From Oscillospiraceae bacterium (lineage in GTDB: Bacteria; Bacillota; Clostridia; Oscillospirales; Ruminococcaceae): a DNA stretch of 64,000 nt. How positions within the stretch are numbered: the stretch's first letter is position 1; the number at the start of each line of letters is the position of its first letter. The notes beneath the pieces were generated by a model. The model worked only from the letters and a program-made list of their open reading frames with translations, did no database searches and was not told where the DNA came from. The stretch covers positions 60,304-124,303 of the forward strand of contig JAFUAD010000060.1 of the NCBI GenBank assembly GCA_017460835.1, in the 5' to 3' direction. The position numbers were made by a program, and so were the translations under genes. This document shows, in pieces, positions 1-8,598 of this stretch.

Positions 1-979
1 TTTGTCCGGGGTCGGCGCCGAGCCGCATGGAGCCTGCGATGCGGATAAAATCGTCAAGCCGCTCAATGCCGTGATCCTGACAGAACTGCTTTGTATCAAA
101 GGCGGCGCCGGTGAGGAGCGCACGCAGCGCGTCGATGCCGCAGTGACCGCCTGTCAGCCAGCTCCGGTAATCGCGCAGAACCGCCGCAGGATTGCTCAGG
201 GTAACGGGCAGCCCGCAGCCGAATGTGACCGGAATCCCGAAGCGCGCTGCAAGCTCAAACAAAAGCTGTGCATCGCCCGGGTCGGTCAGCGCGACGGTAC
301 ACTGATCGAGCGGCAGCTTTTCGCGAAAGACCGTTCCGATGACAAATTCCGCCTCGCTCGCGGCGCCGTATGCCTCCGTGATCTGCGGCATCGGCATCGC
401 CTGCTCCGGCACATGCAGCAGCTCCCGCACGGAAACGAGCCGGGGCTCTCCCGCAGAGAGCCGCGCAGCCAATGCCTGTTCCAGCGGGGCGAGCGGGAAT
501 TCCCGCAGCACCGAGCATACGGTTCCGAGCGGCTCTGCATCGGCAGCGGCAAGCCGGATGATCCCGGCGGTATCGGTCAGATTCTGCTCCCGCAATGCCG
601 CAGTGTACCGGTCATAGACTGCGAGCAGCGCAGCATTTTTCTCACGGAAGGGGCTGTCCTTCAGGCGCTCAGCAATGCAAGCCCGTTCATCGCCGGTGAT
701 TTGCAGGCGCAGCGTATGCAGCGTCGCTGCGAGATTTTGCGCATCATGATACGATGCGCTCGCGAAATACGGGATTTCTCTCAGGAAGCGGAAGATCAGC
801 GCGGCCTCGGTGTCCGGCGTGATCAGCGTCTCCGCGGGCACGATGCCGGAGCGCATCAGCCCAAGCTTCGCCAGCTCTGCCGGCCGCATGACGCGCAGGC
901 CGAGTGTCGCAGTCCGGTACCGCGCCATTGTCCGGAGCAGCTCGGTGCCGTTCGGCGCAATCAGGATTTGTTCCTGCAT
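1..979 (-). CDS. AddB-like helicase/nuclease subunit, N-terminal part (runs off the left edge)
   Basis: I translated this by hand on the minus strand: it is open from an ATG at 979 to the window edge, 326 codons with no stop. It begins MQEQILIAPNGTELL. An AAAGGATGTG ribosome site lies just upstream. The long stretch of alternating hydrophobic and charged helices, with segments such as FREKNAALLAVYDRY, resembles the inactivated helicase-like N-terminus of AddB/RexB proteins, which pair with AddA to process double-strand breaks for recombination. No nuclease motif can be seen because the C-terminus lies outside the window. The family call rests on general similarity and gene size; an unrelated large PD-(D/E)XK protein remains possible. 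That a minus-strand gene is present is much surer than its name. Confidence 0.5.
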   Translation of the reverse strand, partial: MQEQILIAPNGTELLRTMARYRTATLGLRVMRPAELAKLGLMRSGIVPAETLITPDTEAALIFRFLREIPYFASASYHDAQNLAATLHTLRLQITGDERACIAERLKDSPFREKNAALLAVYDRYTAALREQNLTDTAGIIRLAAADAEPLGTVCSVLREFPLAPLEQALAARLSAGEPRLVSVRELLHVPEQAMPMPQITEAYGAASEAEFVIGTVFREKLPLDQCTVALTDPGDAQLLFELAARFGIPVTFGCGLPVTLSNPAAVLRDYRSWLTGGHCGIDALRALLTGAAFDTKQFCQDHGIERLDDFIRIAGSMRLGADPGQ

Positions 980-1015
980 AGAATTTCACATCCTTTTCCG
1001 GTGAAATATATGAAT

Positions 1016-1044
1016 ATTGTATCATATTTCTGTTATCTTGTCAA
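1016..1044 (-). promoter_or_regulatory. Promoter of the AddB-like gene
   Basis: On the minus strand TTGACA (1039-1044) and TACAAT (1016-1021) are separated by exactly 17 bp, 37 bp ahead of the ATG at 979. From 1045 to 1189 I see no gene, only short GC-rich inverted repeats around 1113-1130. Confidence 0.75.
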
Positions 1045-1189
1045 TTGAAATTATGCTTTTTGCATTTCTGCTTTTTTCGCAGATTGCGAGTCGGCTCAGG
1101 ACGCTTCCCGCCGGGCAGATGAAATGCCCGCTATGCCTTCGGACAGAGTCGGAGTATTCAAAATGCGGTGTATGAATCGTGTATGAATA

Positions 1190-1227
1190 AAGCCGTTAAG
1201 AGTACGTTTTACGACTCTTAACGGCTT
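1190..1227 (-). terminator. Hairpin terminator after yebC
   Basis: A perfect 14-bp inverted repeat (AAGCCGTTAAGAGT against ACTCTTAACGGCTT) with a 10-nt loop lies 35 bp past the yebC stop. On the minus strand it is followed by the modest U-rich run TATTC, so it is a plausible but not textbook end for the rplU-to-yebC operon. Confidence 0.6.
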
Positions 1228-1262
1228 CTCCAAAGACGTATTTACGCGATTTTCATAGCGGT

Positions 1263-2000
1263 TCAATCCTCACTGGGCATATCCCAGTTGTGCCAGACAT
1301 TCTGCACATCGTCGTCATCCTCAAGATGCTCAAGCAGCAGTCCCATCTTGCGGATGGACTCCTCCTCGGTCAGGGTGACATAGGTGCTCGGAACCTCTGC
1401 TTCCTCCGCAGATGCGACCAGATAGCCCTTGCCGGTGAGCCCCTCGCGCAGCTCGCTCAGCGCTGCCGGGTCGCAGACGATCTCGACGCTGTCCTCCTCG
1501 AAGGTCATGTCATCGCCGCCGAATTCCATAACATCCTCCAGCACGGTGTCCTCATCGAGCTCGCCCTCGTGCTCCAGAATGACAATGCCCTTCTTGGAGA
1601 ACAGATACGAAACGCAGCCGTTTGTGCCGAGGTTGCCGCCGAATTTATCGAAATAGTGGCGGATATTGCCCGCGGTACGGTTCTTGTTGTCGGTCAGGCA
1701 CTCGACGATGACCGCGACGCCGTTCGGGCCGTATCCCTCATAGGTCAGGCTCTCGTAGTTGTTCTTGTCACTGTCGCCGGCGGCCTTCTTGATGAGGCGG
1801 TCGATGTTGTCGTTCGGCACATTGTTTGCCTTTGCCTTTGCGATCAGATCGCGCAGCTTGCTGTTATTGTTCGGGTCGGGGCCGCCCTCTTTGATGACGA
1901 CCATCATCTCTCTGCCGATTTTGGTAAAGATCTTGGCCTTGACGGCGTCGGTCGCTTCCTTTTTGCGCTTGATGTTATTCCACTTGGAATGTCCTGACAT
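1263..2000 (-). CDS. yebC: YebC/PmpR (TACO1) family protein
   Basis: The protein has 245 residues, the usual family length. It starts with the hallmark MSGHSKWNNIKRKK and continues with GGPDPNNNSKLRDL, both diagnostic of YebC/TACO1. The family was first annotated as transcriptional regulators; work on bacterial and mitochondrial members supports a role in translation, relieving ribosome stalling. It is cytosolic. The ATG at 2000 follows a strong AGGAGGG site. It is the last gene of the minus-strand ribosomal/GTPase operon, 11 bp after mrnC, and is followed by a hairpin. Which of the two roles applies here cannot be read from the sequence. Confidence 0.95.
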   Translation of the reverse strand: MSGHSKWNNIKRKKEATDAVKAKIFTKIGREMMVVIKEGGPDPNNNSKLRDLIAKAKANNVPNDNIDRLIKKAAGDSDKNNYESLTYEGYGPNGVAVIVECLTDNKNRTAGNIRHYFDKFGGNLGTNGCVSYLFSKKGIVILEHEGELDEDTVLEDVMEFGGDDMTFEEDSVEIVCDPAALSELREGLTGKGYLVASAEEAEVPSTYVTLTEEESIRKMGLLLEHLEDDDDVQNVWHNWDMPSED

Positions 2001-2011
2001 AAGAAACCCTC

Positions 2012-2449
2012 CTAATCTGTAATCTCATGATCCGGCAGGGCTTCCTGCCAGATTGCGGTAAAGAGCGTGCGGAGCCGTTCGGTTCTGCCGCACAGGTATA
2101 AATATCCGAACAGGCACTCAAAGCCTGTTGCCTTCCGGTAATCGGCGGGGGTCGCATGCTTCGGCACGCTGATTCCGCTTGCATTTCTGCCGCGGCGGAG
2201 GATATCCGCCTCCTCCTCGGTCAGCAGCGCGGCGATCTGCTCTGCCGCCTGCGCCTGAAATGCGGCGCGGACATGCGCGACTGCCTGCTCATGGAGCTGC
2301 CTTGCGGGGCGGTTTGCCTCGCGCAGAAGCCGCTCGCGCACCATGACCTCATAGACGCTGTCGCCGAGAAATGCGAGCGTCAGCGGGCTGTAAAGCCGAA
2401 CCTCCTCCGGGCTCAGCGGGGGATTTGTCTGCAAAAGATCAATCGACAT
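2012..2449 (-). CDS. mrnC: Mini-ribonuclease III
   Basis: The 145-residue protein is a stand-alone RNase III catalytic domain without the double-stranded RNA-binding domain. The core helix reads LAFLGDSVYEVMVRERL, matching the Mini-III signature with the acidic Asp of the active site, and the C-terminal ATGFECLFGYLYL segment is also typical. In Firmicutes this enzyme matures 23S rRNA ends. I chose the ATG at 2449, which overlaps the end of obgE by 11 nt; an upstream TTG at 2461 is in frame but has no advantage. Translational coupling to obgE is likely because no clear ribosome site stands alone. Confidence 0.9.
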   Translation of the reverse strand: MSIDLLQTNPPLSPEEVRLYSPLTLAFLGDSVYEVMVRERLLREANRPARQLHEQAVAHVRAAFQAQAAEQIAALLTEEEADILRRGRNASGISVPKHATPADYRKATGFECLFGYLYLCGRTERLRTLFTAIWQEALPDHEITD

Positions 2450-3713
2450 AATCGAATTCAAAACCGTTGATCGAAACGGTCACGCCCTCCTTTGCACCCA
2501 TTTCCTCCAGCCTGTCAATGATGCCGCTGCTGCGGAGCACGCGCTCGAAGTACTGGAGCGACGACCAGTCGTCCGGATTGACCGTCCGCATGATCGGCTC
2601 CATGAACGGTGCCTCGACCTGATACACGCCGTCGCCGTCGATCTCGATTGTGAAGCGCTTGGTGTCCTCCGGCTTGATTTCCGGAGCTGCCTCCGGCTCA
2701 AAGCGCTTGACCGGCGGGAGTGTTTCGAGCGTTTTTGCAATTTCGTCGATCAGCGGCTTTGTGCCCTGTGCCGCCGCTGCGGAGATCACGAAGAACGGGT
2801 AGCCCTTTTCCGCGATATACGCATGCAGCCGCTCGATCTGCTCCTCTGATGCGAGGTCGGATTTGTTCGCCGCAACGATCTGCGGGCAGCGGCTCAGCTC
2901 CTCGGAGAAATTCCGCAGCTCCGTGTTGATCTTCTCGAAATCCTCGATCGGGTCGCGGTCCTCGCTGCCTGCGCAGTCCAGCACATGCACGATCAGCCGG
3001 CAGCGCTCGACATGCCGCAGGAAGGAATGCCCGAGCCCTGCGCCGTCGGCAGCGCCCTCGATCAGGCCAGGGATATCCGCCATGACAAAGGACTTTTCCT
3101 CATCGACCCGCACGACACCGAGCACCGGCTCCAGTGTCGTGAAATGGTAATTCGCGATCTTGGGCTTTGCGGCGGATACCACGGAGATCAGCGTCGATTT
3201 TCCGACATTCGGGAAGCCGACCAGTCCGACATCCGCGAGCAGCTTCAGTTCGAGGATGATATCGAATTTTTCTCCGTCATAACCGGGCTTTGCAAAGCGC
3301 GGAACCTGACGGGTCGAGGAGGCAAAATGCTGATTGCCCTTGCCGCCTCTGCCGCCCTTTGCGAGGATGACCGGCTCATCGCCGGAGATATCGGCGAGGA
3401 CTCTGCCGCTCTCCGCCTCCCGGATGACCGTTCCGCGCGGCACCTTGATCGTGAGATCGGGCGCACTTTTGCCGGTGCAGCGCTTTGCGGCTCCGTTCTG
3501 GCCGTTTTCGGCGACATATTTCCGTTTATACCGGAAGGAAAGCAGCGAGGAGAAGTGGTCGTCCGCGACAAAGAGCACATCGCCGCCCTTGCCGCCGTCG
3601 CCGCCGTCCGGTCCGCCGGCCGCAACATATTTTTCCCGGTGGAAGCTCACGCAGCCGTCGCCGCCGTTGCCCGCCTCAATCCGGATCCTCGCCTGATCGA
3701 CAAACATTGACAT
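2439..3713 (-). CDS. obgE: Ribosome-assembly GTPase Obg
   Basis: At 424 residues this is a complete Obg protein. The N-terminal glycine-rich Obg fold (about 1-158) carries AGNGGDGCVSF and GGPDGGDGGKGGD. The G domain follows with P-loop GFPNVGKST, switch region NYHFTTLEP, DIPG and NKSD motifs. The last 80 or so residues form the OCT domain seen in Firmicute members. Obg binds the 50S subunit, takes part in its maturation and in stress signalling through ppGpp. Sitting just after rpmA is the classic arrangement. The ATG at 3713 has a GAGG site 8 nt upstream; a second ATG at 3707 is possible. Confidence 0.97.
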   Translation of the reverse strand: MSMFVDQARIRIEAGNGGDGCVSFHREKYVAAGGPDGGDGGKGGDVLFVADDHFSSLLSFRYKRKYVAENGQNGAAKRCTGKSAPDLTIKVPRGTVIREAESGRVLADISGDEPVILAKGGRGGKGNQHFASSTRQVPRFAKPGYDGEKFDIILELKLLADVGLVGFPNVGKSTLISVVSAAKPKIANYHFTTLEPVLGVVRVDEEKSFVMADIPGLIEGAADGAGLGHSFLRHVERCRLIVHVLDCAGSEDRDPIEDFEKINTELRNFSEELSRCPQIVAANKSDLASEEQIERLHAYIAEKGYPFFVISAAAAQGTKPLIDEIAKTLETLPPVKRFEPEAAPEIKPEDTKRFTIEIDGDGVYQVEAPFMEPIMRTVNPDDWSSLQYFERVLRSSGIIDRLEEMGAKEGVTVSINGFEFDYVD

Positions 3714-3731
3714 ATCGGATTACCTCATAAG

Positions 3732-3760
3732 AAATCCCCCTGCGAAACGCAAGGGGATTT
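3732..3760 (-). terminator. Hairpin between rpmA and obgE
   Basis: AAATCCCC pairs with GGGGATTT and the helix continues with GCG/CGC inside, with one C-A mismatch and an AAA loop. On the minus strand it ends in GATTTCTTATG. No long U run follows, so it probably sets partial read-through, letting rpmA be expressed more than obgE. Confidence 0.55.
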
Positions 3761-3782
3761 GCGATAAATCGCAGAATCTGTG

Positions 3783-4067
3783 TTACTGCTCGACAGCGTA
3801 GACGCTGACGCGCTTGCGGTCGCGGCCGTAGCGCTCGAAACGAACCTGACCGTCGATCGTTGCAAACAGGGTATCGTCGGAGCCGATGCCGACGTTGTTG
3901 CCCGGGTGGATGTGTGTACCGCGCTGGCGAACGAGGATGTTGCCTGCGAGGACATACTGGCCGTCGCCGCGCTTGACGCCAAGGCGCTTTGCTTCGGAGT
4001 CACGGCCGTTCTTTGTAGAACCAACGCCCTTCTTGTGAGCGAAGAACTGCATGCTGATACGCAACAT
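3783..4067 (-). CDS. rpmA: 50S ribosomal protein L27 (with Prp-cleaved leader)
   Basis: The 94-residue protein contains the L27 body [15 protein letters not shown] and the C-terminal RVSVYAVEQ region. It carries the Firmicute-specific leader MLRISMQFF, which must be removed by the protease Prp to expose AHKKG; this segment reaches toward the peptidyl-transferase centre. The Prp gene is the neighbour upstream, so substrate and processing enzyme are co-transcribed. The order rplU-prp-rpmA is standard for Firmicutes. Confidence 0.97.
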   Translation of the reverse strand: MLRISMQFFAHKKGVGSTKNGRDSEAKRLGVKRGDGQYVLAGNILVRQRGTHIHPGNNVGIGSDDTLFATIDGQVRFERYGRDRKRVSVYAVEQ

Positions 4068-4125
4068 TTGGAATGCACCTCCGTTTTTTTAAGGTTTACC
4101 TCTGCACCGGGATCCTCAGCGCATC

Positions 4126-4458
4126 CTACCGGATCTTCACGGCCATCATGCCGTCAAAATCCTCGGTAAGCGCCTGAAAATGAATCAGCAGCCCGTGCAG
4201 GATCTCGGACTGTACGGAATCCGGCTTCCTCAGCCGGAGCGAGAGCATATTCTGAACGCCGTCATCGGGCAGCTCGGTGATTTCCGCATCTGCGTGAAAG
4301 CACTCGGTGAGCGTGTTGCATGTGAGCTGCATGGCAGAGGAGACCGCCGCACAGAGAATCTGACCGCTTGGGTCACCGTCCGTGCAATCGGCATGTCCCG
4401 TCACCGTACACGCTGCATAGAGCCCTTCTGACTGTTCAAAAACCGCTTTGAGCTTCAT
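4126..4458 (-). CDS. prp: Ribosomal-processing cysteine protease Prp
   Basis: The 110-residue protein shows the catalytic pair of the family: His22 in GHAD and Cys36 in LCAAVSS. Prp cuts the N-terminal extension off L27 before ribosome assembly and is essential in Staphylococcus aureus. It lies between rplU (9 bp away) and rpmA, exactly where the Prp family is found. The cleavage motif MQFF-AHKKG in the neighbouring L27 supports the substrate assignment. Confidence 0.93.
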   Translation of the reverse strand: MKLKAVFEQSEGLYAACTVTGHADCTDGDPSGQILCAAVSSAMQLTCNTLTECFHADAEITELPDDGVQNMLSLRLRKPDSVQSEILHGLLIHFQALTEDFDGMMAVKIR

Positions 4459-4467
4459 ATCCCGTAC

Positions 4468-4779
4468 TTATTTGCTGATGGATTCGATCTTGAGCTGGGT
4501 GTAGGGCTGTCTGTGGCCCTGCGCCTTTTTCTGACCGCACTTGGGCTTGTAGGTGAAGACGCGGATCTTCTTGCCCTTGCCGTTTTCGAGCACCTTTGCG
4601 GTAACAGTCGCACCTGCAACTGTCGGCGCACCGACGGTCAGACCGCTCTCGTCACCGACTGCGGCGACCTGATCGAATGTGACGGTATCGCCAGCCTCGA
4701 CCGCGAGCTTCTCAACACGGATGATGTTGCCCTCCTCGACCTTCAGCTGCTTGCCGCCTGTCAGAATAACTGCATACAT
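4468..4779 (-). CDS. rplU: 50S ribosomal protein L21
   Basis: The 103-residue protein starts [17 protein letters not shown] and ends with [14 protein letters not shown], both strongly conserved in L21. I moved the start to the ATG at 4779; the open frame continues further upstream but that part is the untranslated leader. First gene of the operon, driven by a near-consensus promoter about 100 bp upstream. Confidence 0.97.
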   Translation of the reverse strand: MYAVILTGGKQLKVEEGNIIRVEKLAVEAGDTVTFDQVAAVGDESGLTVGAPTVAGATVTAKVLENGKGKKIRVFTYKPKCGQKKAQGHRQPYTQLKIESISK

Positions 4780-4875
4780 GGTATTTTGGCACCTGCCTTT
4801 TCCATAAACTCGCTGCGGACGGTGCGTATGATCTGCATTTGGGCATAATACGACTTCAACCGTTAGCATGCGGCC
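4780..4875 (-). promoter_or_regulatory. 5' leader of rplU (possible L21 leader RNA)
   Basis: About 95 nt separate the predicted transcription start from the rplU ATG. Firmicute rplU mRNAs commonly carry an L21 leader that represses translation or transcription when L21 is in excess. I see a long leader in the right place but did not match the published consensus, so this is an inference from position. Confidence 0.4.
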
Positions 4876-4880
4876 TTACC

Positions 4881-4909
4881 ATTATACCTGATTTTGCCTG
4901 ATTTGTCAA
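4881..4909 (-). promoter_or_regulatory. Consensus promoter of the rplU operon
   Basis: Perfect TTGACA (4904-4909) and TATAAT (4881-4886) on the minus strand with a 17-bp spacer. This fits the strong expression expected for ribosomal protein genes. Confidence 0.9.
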
Positions 4910-4921
4910 GCGAAAGCAGAC

Positions 4922-4950
4922 GGGCCGCCGGTATAATTTCCGGCAGCCCG
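4922..4950 (-). terminator. Hairpin after the GH26 gene
   Basis: GGGCTGCCGG pairs with CCGGCGGCCC (one mismatch) around an 8-nt AT-rich loop, about 20 bp past the GH26 stop. It separates that gene from the rplU promoter. No strong U tract follows. Confidence 0.5.
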
Positions 4951-4971
4951 CGGTTCGTTTTTTGTCAATTT

Positions 4972-6852
4972 TCACGGAATCTTCTCAAATTCCGCTTTGG
5001 TCAGCTTTCCCGAAAGATAGCGCAGCAGGCGGGAGAGATCGCTGCTTTTGACAGCGGAATCGCCGTCGCAGTCGGCATTCAGCTTTCCGGTGTCGGTGAT
5101 GCCGGTATCCAGATCCTCCGAGACGACCCGCGCGATCATCACCGCATCGAGCACATCGACAGAGCCGTTGCAGTCCGCATCGCCGAGCAGGGTTGCGTTT
5201 GCGGGATCGGTGCCGGAAACCATCGTAGTCGTGGTGACCTCCGGCAGCTCCGGGTCATAGGTATCCCAGTCCGGCAGCTCGTCGAGCGTGATGCAGTAAT
5301 CGCTGTTGTAGATTTTCTTGAGCTCGGATTTGGCAGTGAGATCGGTCAGGTAATTGCCGTACCACGGGCAGAAATACAGCCAGCCCGCCTTTGCATCCTG
5401 CAGATTGTCGAGCGACGGAATCGTGTCATTTTCGCTCATGGCGACCATCTTCTCGCCCTCTGTCTGCGAGACGAGCGAATAGAAGGTCGCGGAGATCGCG
5501 CTCGGATTCGGCTGATAATTGACCGCATTGTACTTGTCATAGCCGATCAGATCGACATATTCGTCGCCGGGGTACCAGTCAAGGGAATTGGCGTAGGTGT
5601 AGCCCGTCCACTCCCAGATCAGGTTGTTCAGGTGATACTCGTTCGTCAGCTTCTCCCAGACATAGCGGTACAGCGCCTTGCAGGGCTCCGGCCCTTCCGC
5701 GCCCCACCAGAACCACGCGCCCTGCGCCTCATGCAGCGGCCGGAAGATGACCGGCACACCCGCATCCTGAATCTTCCGGAACTCCTGTGCAATCAGTTCA
5801 AGATCGGCATTGATCTTGTCGTTTTCCCATGTGCCTTTCTTGACGGCATTGGTTGCGCTGAAGGTCGTGAAGGCGCCGCCGTTTGCCGCAGATTCCACAT
5901 AGAATGCAGCCTTCGTGCTGTCCTTGCCGTCGGTCGGCACATTCCAGTGATAGGTGACGGTCGGGATGCCGCCCTTGTCCTTGTACCACGCGATGACGCG
6001 CTCCGGCGCATCGTCGAAGTAGGGCTCGGTCGTGTTGTAGAACAGGAAGTCGATGCCGCGGACAGCCGGCTGCTTGCCGGTATTGGTCTCGATATACTCA
6101 AACTCCTGCTCATTGCTTTCCAGATAGTTGATCGGCAGCCCCTGCTGCTCATAGGAATTCTTGTTGTAGCAGTGCGAGCCGCAGTATTCCTGCTGTCCCG
6201 CGAGGATATGCTTTCCGTAAATGCTCGTCAGATAGGCATAGAGCTTCCGCGCCTCCGCCGAGGCATTGGGATTGCACGGCGATTTTGCCGGCGAGAGGTT
6301 CGTCAGATAGGACGGCGCCTCGGTCACGGTCAGATAGTCAAGGAACGTGTAGCCCCAGTAGCTCTTGATCTGAATCTCGTTCTCGCCCTTGTTCAGATGC
6401 GCATAGCCGGCCGGCAGCAGCGTCCAGCCCTCTCCGGAATTGAACGGGAACAGGATCTCGCCCTGCGATTCGCCGTTTACGATGAGATACTGCGTCTTAT
6501 CCTGCGTCTTATCCAGATGCTCCGGATCGCCGGCGCACTGGATATAGCAGATGTTCAGCCCGTAGAAGCCGTCCTCCGGAACAGTGACCTTCACAGTCGC
6601 ACAGGCATCCTTGCGGTCGATGTAGACATATCCGTCGCCGGACCATCCGGTCATATCGCAGGGATTGCCGTAGGCGTCCTTATCAATCTGTGTCCATGTG
6701 ATCGGCTCGCTGAATTCGCAGTCGGTCAGCGTGCCGCTCTCAAATTCGATCTTCGCGATCACACTGTCGGCAGCGGCGGCCTCCGGCACCGGACACGCGC
6801 AGATTGCCGTTGCTGCGGCGAGCAGCAGAGCGGCGGTTTTCCGTTTTTTCAT
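4972..6852 (-). CDS. Secreted dockerin-bearing GH26 beta-mannanase
   Basis: 626 residues: signal peptide (1 to about 28), a beta-sandwich carbohydrate-binding region of CBM35 type (about 30-185, with DMTGWSGDGYVYI), a GH26 barrel (about 195-520), a short TTTT linker and a type I dockerin (about 557-617). The two catalytic glutamates are visible: acid/base near 373 in FRPLHEAQGAWFWW and nucleophile near 473 in VAMSEN. The dockerin has the two calcium-loop repeats GDADCNGSVDVLDAV and NADCDGDSAVKSSDL. The enzyme should cut mannan or galactomannan while docked to a cohesin scaffold outside the cell. It follows rpiB by 27 bp with a GGGGGG site, so it may be read from the tsaE promoter; a promoter of its own was not found. 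Confidence 0.93.
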   Translation of the reverse strand: MKKRKTAALLLAAATAICACPVPEAAAADSVIAKIEFESGTLTDCEFSEPITWTQIDKDAYGNPCDMTGWSGDGYVYIDRKDACATVKVTVPEDGFYGLNICYIQCAGDPEHLDKTQDKTQYLIVNGESQGEILFPFNSGEGWTLLPAGYAHLNKGENEIQIKSYWGYTFLDYLTVTEAPSYLTNLSPAKSPCNPNASAEARKLYAYLTSIYGKHILAGQQEYCGSHCYNKNSYEQQGLPINYLESNEQEFEYIETNTGKQPAVRGIDFLFYNTTEPYFDDAPERVIAWYKDKGGIPTVTYHWNVPTDGKDSTKAAFYVESAANGGAFTTFSATNAVKKGTWENDKINADLELIAQEFRKIQDAGVPVIFRPLHEAQGAWFWWGAEGPEPCKALYRYVWEKLTNEYHLNNLIWEWTGYTYANSLDWYPGDEYVDLIGYDKYNAVNYQPNPSAISATFYSLVSQTEGEKMVAMSENDTIPSLDNLQDAKAGWLYFCPWYGNYLTDLTAKSELKKIYNSDYCITLDELPDWDTYDPELPEVTTTTMVSGTDPANATLLGDADCNGSVDVLDAVMIARVVSEDLDTGITDTGKLNADCDGDSAVKSSDLSRLLRYLSGKLTKAEFEKIP

Positions 6853-6879
6853 TATTATCCCCCCAGATTGATGATGATT

Positions 6880-7341
6880 TCAGCCGGCCTTTCCGGCTGT
6901 GCCGGATTCAGCCTGCTCGATATCCGTAATCATGTCGATGCGCTTCTGATGTCTGCCGCCCTCGAATTCCGTAAAGAGGAACGCGTCGAGGATCTCCTGT
7001 GCGAGCCCGCTTCCGACGACCCGCGCGCCCATGCAGAGCACATTTGCATTGTTGTGCAGCCGCGTGAATTTTGCGCTGTATGGCTCGGCGCAGGCAGCCG
7101 CGCGGATGCCGCGGTGCTTGTTTGCCGCCATGCTCATGCCGATGCCGGTTCCGCAGAGCAGAATGCCGGAATCCGCCTCGCCGTTCTGGATCATCTCACA
7201 GACCCTTCTTGCGATGACCGGATAGTCGCTCGGGCTTTCGTCGGTTCCGCAGTCCGTAAAGGGAATCTCCTGATTTTCGAGATAATCCCGGACAATTTTG
7301 CGCAGATCTGCCGCTGCGTGGTCACTTCCGATTGCAATCAT
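6880..7341 (-). CDS. rpiB: Ribose-5-phosphate isomerase B
   Basis: 153 residues of the RpiB/LacAB fold: IGSDHAA at the N-terminus, CGTGIGMSMAANK with the active-site Cys, and the late NANVLCMGARVVG. It interconverts ribose-5-phosphate and ribulose-5-phosphate in the non-oxidative pentose phosphate pathway. I chose the ATG at 7341 because a strong AAGGAGG lies 8 nt upstream; a TTG at 7347 would be too close to it. Third gene of the tsaE-tsaB-rpiB run. Confidence 0.95.
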   Translation of the reverse strand: MIAIGSDHAAADLRKIVRDYLENQEIPFTDCGTDESPSDYPVIARRVCEMIQNGEADSGILLCGTGIGMSMAANKHRGIRAAACAEPYSAKFTRLHNNANVLCMGARVVGSGLAQEILDAFLFTEFEGGRHQKRIDMITDIEQAESGTAGKAG

Positions 7342-7395
7342 AATCAAAACCTCCTTGAATCTGTATCAGTGATGTATCGGGTACGGAGCAGCCCG

Positions 7396-8055
7396 TTACC
7401 CGATCTTGACCTCCTGCAAATAGCGGACGGTCAGCGCCTCAGGCGGCTGCGGCTCCGTGTGCATCGCCGCGAGCGCGATGCCGCATGCAGACTGGTTGCA
7501 CAGGTGCATCGGCGCAGTCAGGAATTCTGTGCTTTCCCGCTGCAAGATCGCTGCGCCGTCCCCGATGACCATGACCGGCTCATGGTACGCCGCGATCTGT
7601 TCCGCGATTTTTGCCGCGGGGAGCACGCGATCCTCAGTCAGCCGCGTGACGGTCTGTGCGCTGCTGCGGAAGAAGGCGCAGTAGCACAGATCCTTCCGCG
7701 CCGAGAGACAGGCGCAGAGGATGCCGTCCCTGCCGCAGAGGTTCCATGCCAGCCCCTCAAGCGTCGAGATGCCGGCACACTGCTTTCCTCCGGCAAATGC
7801 CATTGCCTGCATCGCCGCGATGCCGATGCGCAGCCCGGTGTAGGAGCCCGGGCCGTCCGCGGCAGCGAATACATCCACATCCTGAGCGGTGTGTCCGGTG
7901 TCGGCGAGCAGCTCCTCCGCCATCGGCAGCAGAATCTGCGAATGCGCCCGGGCGGTATAGAGCATCCGGTATCCGATCAGCAGCCCGTCCTCCGCAAGCG
8001 CGCAGGAGGCCGTTTTCCCGGAGGTATCAACCGATAAAATCAGCAAGACTGTCAT
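7396..8055 (-). CDS. tsaB: tRNA t6A synthesis protein TsaB
   Basis: 219 residues of the ASKHA fold. The start LLILSVDTSGKTASCAL and the middle DGPGSYTGLRIGI are TsaB hallmarks. TsaB pairs with TsaD and TsaE to transfer threonylcarbamoyl to A37 of tRNAs that read ANN codons. The gene overlaps the end of tsaE by 29 nt, the usual tsaE-tsaB coupling. tsaD is not in the window. Confidence 0.94.
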   Translation of the reverse strand: MTVLLILSVDTSGKTASCALAEDGLLIGYRMLYTARAHSQILLPMAEELLADTGHTAQDVDVFAAADGPGSYTGLRIGIAAMQAMAFAGGKQCAGISTLEGLAWNLCGRDGILCACLSARKDLCYCAFFRSSAQTVTRLTEDRVLPAAKIAEQIAAYHEPVMVIGDGAAILQRESTEFLTAPMHLCNQSACGIALAAMHTEPQPPEALTVRYLQEVKIG

Positions 8056-8473
8056 TCCCTTCTATGGTAACGGTGCGGGGCTGATCGCCGCTTCCGGCAA
8101 TCGTGATCCGGAGCGCGTGTTCGGGCAGCTCCTCTTCAATATTCTCCGCCCATTCGATCACAAAGACGCTGTCCTCCGCCGGGTAATCCCAGAACCCGGT
8201 CGTTTCGAGCGCCTCGGGCGAGGTCACGCGGTACATGTCAAAGTGATACACGGAGATGCAGCCGGGCGCGTGGTATTCATTGACCAGCGCAAAGGTCGGT
8301 GAGCTGACGAGATCGGGCAGCCCGAGCCCCTCCGCAAGGCCGCGGGTAAAGGTCGTTTTGCCGGCGCCGAGATCGCCGAAGAAGGCGATGCAGGTGCCCT
8401 TGCCGATGTGCTGCCCGATCGCTTTGGCGAGGGCATGCGTTTCGGCGGGGGAGTGCGTGATGTATGAGAGCAT
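8027..8473 (-). CDS. tsaE: tRNA t6A synthesis ATPase TsaE
   Basis: 148 residues with Walker A GDLGAGKTTF, the SSPTFALVNEY switch and the YHFDMYR motif of TsaE. It is the ATPase that resets the TsaB-TsaD complex during t6A formation. First gene of its operon; the promoter lies about 60 bp upstream and the leader contains a GCGGCG/CGCCGC inverted repeat at about 8498-8521. Confidence 0.94.
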   Translation of the reverse strand: MLSYITHSPAETHALAKAIGQHIGKGTCIAFFGDLGAGKTTFTRGLAEGLGLPDLVSSPTFALVNEYHAPGCISVYHFDMYRVTSPEALETTGFWDYPAEDSVFVIEWAENIEEELPEHALRITIAGSGDQPRTVTIEGNDSLADFIG

Positions 8474-8529
8474 AGTGTGTCGGTTCCTTCCTGCGGGCGG
8501 CGCGGTGCAATGCCCGCCGCTCTGTCTGT

Positions 8530-8558
8530 ATTATACCAGACTCATCCGGAAAAATCAA
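8530..8558 (-). promoter_or_regulatory. Promoter of tsaE-tsaB-rpiB
   Basis: TTGATT (8553-8558) and TATAAT (8530-8535) on the minus strand, 17 bp apart, with an extended -10 TGG directly before TATAAT. Confidence 0.8.
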
Positions 8559-8598
8559 GTTGTGCTTATGCGCCTGTTCCGCGCAAAATTTACAGCAT

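Noticed and set aside
2-1048. 348-codon open frame on the plus strand at the left edge
   Set aside because: The opposite strand has a better protein with a promoter and ribosome site, open to the window edge.
4894-8037. 1,047-codon open frame on the plus strand
   Set aside because: It lies antisense to the GH26, rpiB and tsaB genes, all of which have recognised domains and ribosome sites; the long frame is a by-product of high GC content.
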